Source of the DNA: Kineosporia corallincola
Lineage (GTDB): Bacteria; Actinomycetota; Actinomycetes; Actinomycetales; Kineosporiaceae
DNA: 64,000 bases
Reading direction: 5' to 3'
Assembly (NCBI RefSeq): GCF_018499875.1
Contig: NZ_JAHBAY010000017.1
Location: forward strand, 113,878 to 177,877
In this document: one piece after another, positions 62,915 to 64,000 of the stretch
How positions within the stretch are numbered: position 1 is the first letter of the stretch
Layout: the number at the start of each line of letters is the position of its first letter
Made by a program: the position numbers and the translations under genes
The notes under the pieces: generated by a model
Seen by the model: the letters and a program-made list of their open reading frames with translations, nothing else
Told to the model about the DNA's origin: nothing
Database searches by the model: none

Positions 62915-62944
62915 CCCTTTCCGCGCCACCAGGAGAGAGCCGTA

Positions 62945-63736
62945 ATGACGAATCCCGTCAGCAGTCCCACCGCCTACCTGGCCCGCAGCTTCACCCTGGA
63001 GGGCAAGCTCGCGGTCGTGACCGGCGTCAGGCAGGGAATCGGACTGGCGATCGCCGAGGCGCTCTCCTCGGCCGGTGCCGACATCATCGGTATCAGCCGC
63101 GAGCTGCCGCTGGGGGAGAGCACCGCCCGCACCACGGTCGAACGGGTGGGCCGCGCCTTCACCCCCCTGCGTGTCGACCTCTCTAACCGGGACGAGGTGA
63201 ACCGGCTCGCGGCCGACCTGGCCGGGCGCCAGGTCGACATCCTCGTCAACAACGGTGGCACGATCCGCCGGGCTCCCGCCGCCGAGCACTCCGACGACGA
63301 CTTCGACCACGTGATGGACGTCAATCTCCGCTCGACGTTCGTGCTCTCCCGCGAGGTCGGCCGGAGCATGCTCGACCGCGGCGCCGGCAGGATCGTCAAT
63401 CTGGCGTCGATGCTCAGCTTTCAGGGGGGCGTCAACGTTCCGGGGTACACCTCGTCCAAGTCGGCGGTCGCGGGCCTGACGAAGGCGCTCGCCAACGAGT
63501 GGGCCGGCCGGGGGGTCAACGTCAACGCGGTCGCCCCCGGCTACGTCATCACGACCAACACCCACGACCTGCGTCAGGACGCCGAACGCAGCAAGGAGAT
63601 CCTCGCCCGCATCCCGGCGGCCCGCTGGGCCGAGGCCGGCGACATCGCCGGCGCGGTGCTGTTCCTCTGCTCGGGTGCTGCTGACTACGTCAACGGGGTC
63701 GTTCTGCCGGTGGACGGGGGATGGCTGGCGCGCTGA
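62945..63736 (+). CDS. kduD: 2-dehydro-3-deoxy-D-gluconate 5-dehydrogenase (SDR)
   Basis: A 263-residue short-chain dehydrogenase: cofactor site VVTGVRQGIGLAIAEAL, NNGG, catalytic Ser in NLASMLSFQGG and YxxxK in GYTSSKSAVAGLTKAL. The combination with kduI supports reduction of 2,5-diketo-3-deoxygluconate to KDG. The kinase and aldolase for the next steps are not in the window. Confidence 0.92.
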   Translation: MTNPVSSPTAYLARSFTLEGKLAVVTGVRQGIGLAIAEALSSAGADIIGISRELPLGESTARTTVERVGRAFTPLRVDLSNRDEVNRLAADLAGRQVDILVNNGGTIRRAPAAEHSDDDFDHVMDVNLRSTFVLSREVGRSMLDRGAGRIVNLASMLSFQGGVNVPGYTSSKSAVAGLTKALANEWAGRGVNVNAVAPGYVITTNTHDLRQDAERSKEILARIPAARWAEAGDIAGAVLFLCSGAADYVNGVVLPVDGGWLAR

Positions 63737-63924
63737 AGGGGCTGACGGCAGCCGAGCAAACGGAGGACTCTCCAGCCGGGGACGCCGAGCGGCCCCAGGG
63801 GCAGCAGCACCAGGAACCGATCGTGGGACCAGGGCTGCCACGGGCCTATGCGATGCGGTCACTGAGCGCCCTGCACGCCCAGAAGATCCGCAGCGCCAGG
63901 CCGCTGGAAAGGAGAGACAAACAG
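63737..63924. other. Region after kduD with no supported gene
   Basis: An open frame of 77 codons (63721-63954) exists but overlaps kduD, has no ribosome site, looks like no family I know, and its end consists of a hairpin. I see no gene here. Confidence 0.5.
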
Positions 63925-63952
63925 ATGGATCGGGCTCAATGGCCCGATCCAT
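63925..63952. terminator. Hairpin, probable terminator of the TRAP/Kdu operon
   Basis: Perfect 11-base stem ATGGATCGGGC/GCCCGATCCAT with a 6-base loop. No T-run follows, as is common in GC-rich actinomycetes. Confidence 0.6.
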
Positions 63953-63957
63953 GAAGT

Positions 63958-63971
63958 GTGCACGCGTGCAC
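63958..63971. promoter_or_regulatory. Perfect 14-base palindrome at window end
   Basis: GTGCACGCGTGCAC, fully self-complementary with a central CG. It could be an operator for the next, unseen gene. Confidence 0.35.
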
Positions 63972-64000
63972 TGTGCTGGTACCGAAGGGGACTCAAGCCC

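Noticed and set aside
63721..63954. 77-codon ORF after kduD
   Set aside because: Overlaps kduD and its end is a perfect terminator-like hairpin; composition is not protein-like.
1..64000. CRISPR arrays, tRNA or rRNA genes, insertion sequences, phage genes
   Set aside because: No regularly spaced repeats, no cloverleaf or rRNA-like stretches, and no transposase or integrase sequence was seen on either strand. The scar at 19.2 kb has no recognisable terminal repeats.

Overview
The window is very GC-rich with tightly overlapping genes (GTGA or ATGA stop/start overlaps), many GTG starts, Tat and lipoprotein exports, and LacI-controlled polysaccharide loci. This points to a soil or plant-litter actinomycete. 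The exact genus cannot be read from the sequence; a Kineosporia-, Streptomyces- or Pseudonocardia-like organism would fit.

Layout. (1) 1-6.3 kb: an alpha-L-arabinofuranosidase (GH51) plus sugar ABC importer operon on the minus strand, divergent from its LacI-type regulator. (2) 6.3-15.7 kb: a small specialised-metabolite cluster. Its core is a SyrB1/SyrB2/SyrC-like trio: an adenylation-carrier didomain with a threonine-like code, a non-haem Fe/2-oxoglutarate halogenase with the diagnostic HxA motif, and a Cys-nucleophile aminoacyl transferase. With it are an FkbM methyltransferase inserted in a split adenylation C-terminal subdomain and fused to a carrier domain, an acyl-CoA-dehydrogenase-like flavoprotein, a divergent PGM1-like ATP-grasp ligase and a type II thioesterase. 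No condensation domain is present in the window. (3) 15.9-20.3 kb: a J-domain protein, then decayed genes (frameshifted penicillin acylase, truncated ABC ATPase, carrier-domain stub) ending at a GlxA-type regulator. This looks like a deletion scar at the edge of a once larger NRPS locus.

(4) 20.4-34 kb: a second plant-glycan locus. It has a Tat-exported CBM-containing protein of unknown catalytic class, a GH43 enzyme, a LacI regulator with near-identical operators at two sites, an ABC importer, a 2-hydroxyacid dehydrogenase, a GH42-like enzyme and an amidase. (5) 34-41 kb: an expansin-like protein, a lipoprotein hydrolase, a secreted CBM2-GH6 cellulase, a LacI regulator and a secreted CBM2-GH5 cellulase.

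(6) 41.3-57 kb: an M19 dipeptidase, an Lrp/AsnC regulator, and one long divergent operon. The operon encodes a peptide-type ABC importer together with an isocitrate-lyase/PEP-mutase family enzyme, an MIO ammonia-lyase, a cyclic-amidohydrolase, a UbiD decarboxylase with its UbiX prenyl-FMN partner, an M20 amidohydrolase/carbamoylase and a 2-hydroxyacid dehydrogenase. The combination reads as an import-and-degrade pathway for a nitrogenous, possibly cyclic-ureide or heteroaromatic compound that cannot be identified from sequence. (7) 57-64 kb: a TRAP transporter with KduI, KduD, an IclR regulator and a DUF4862 protein, pointing to import and catabolism of pectin/uronate fragments.

The most novel items are the compact chlorinating cluster at 6.8-15.7 kb and the ammonia-lyase/UbiD/cyclic-amidohydrolase operon at 43-57 kb.
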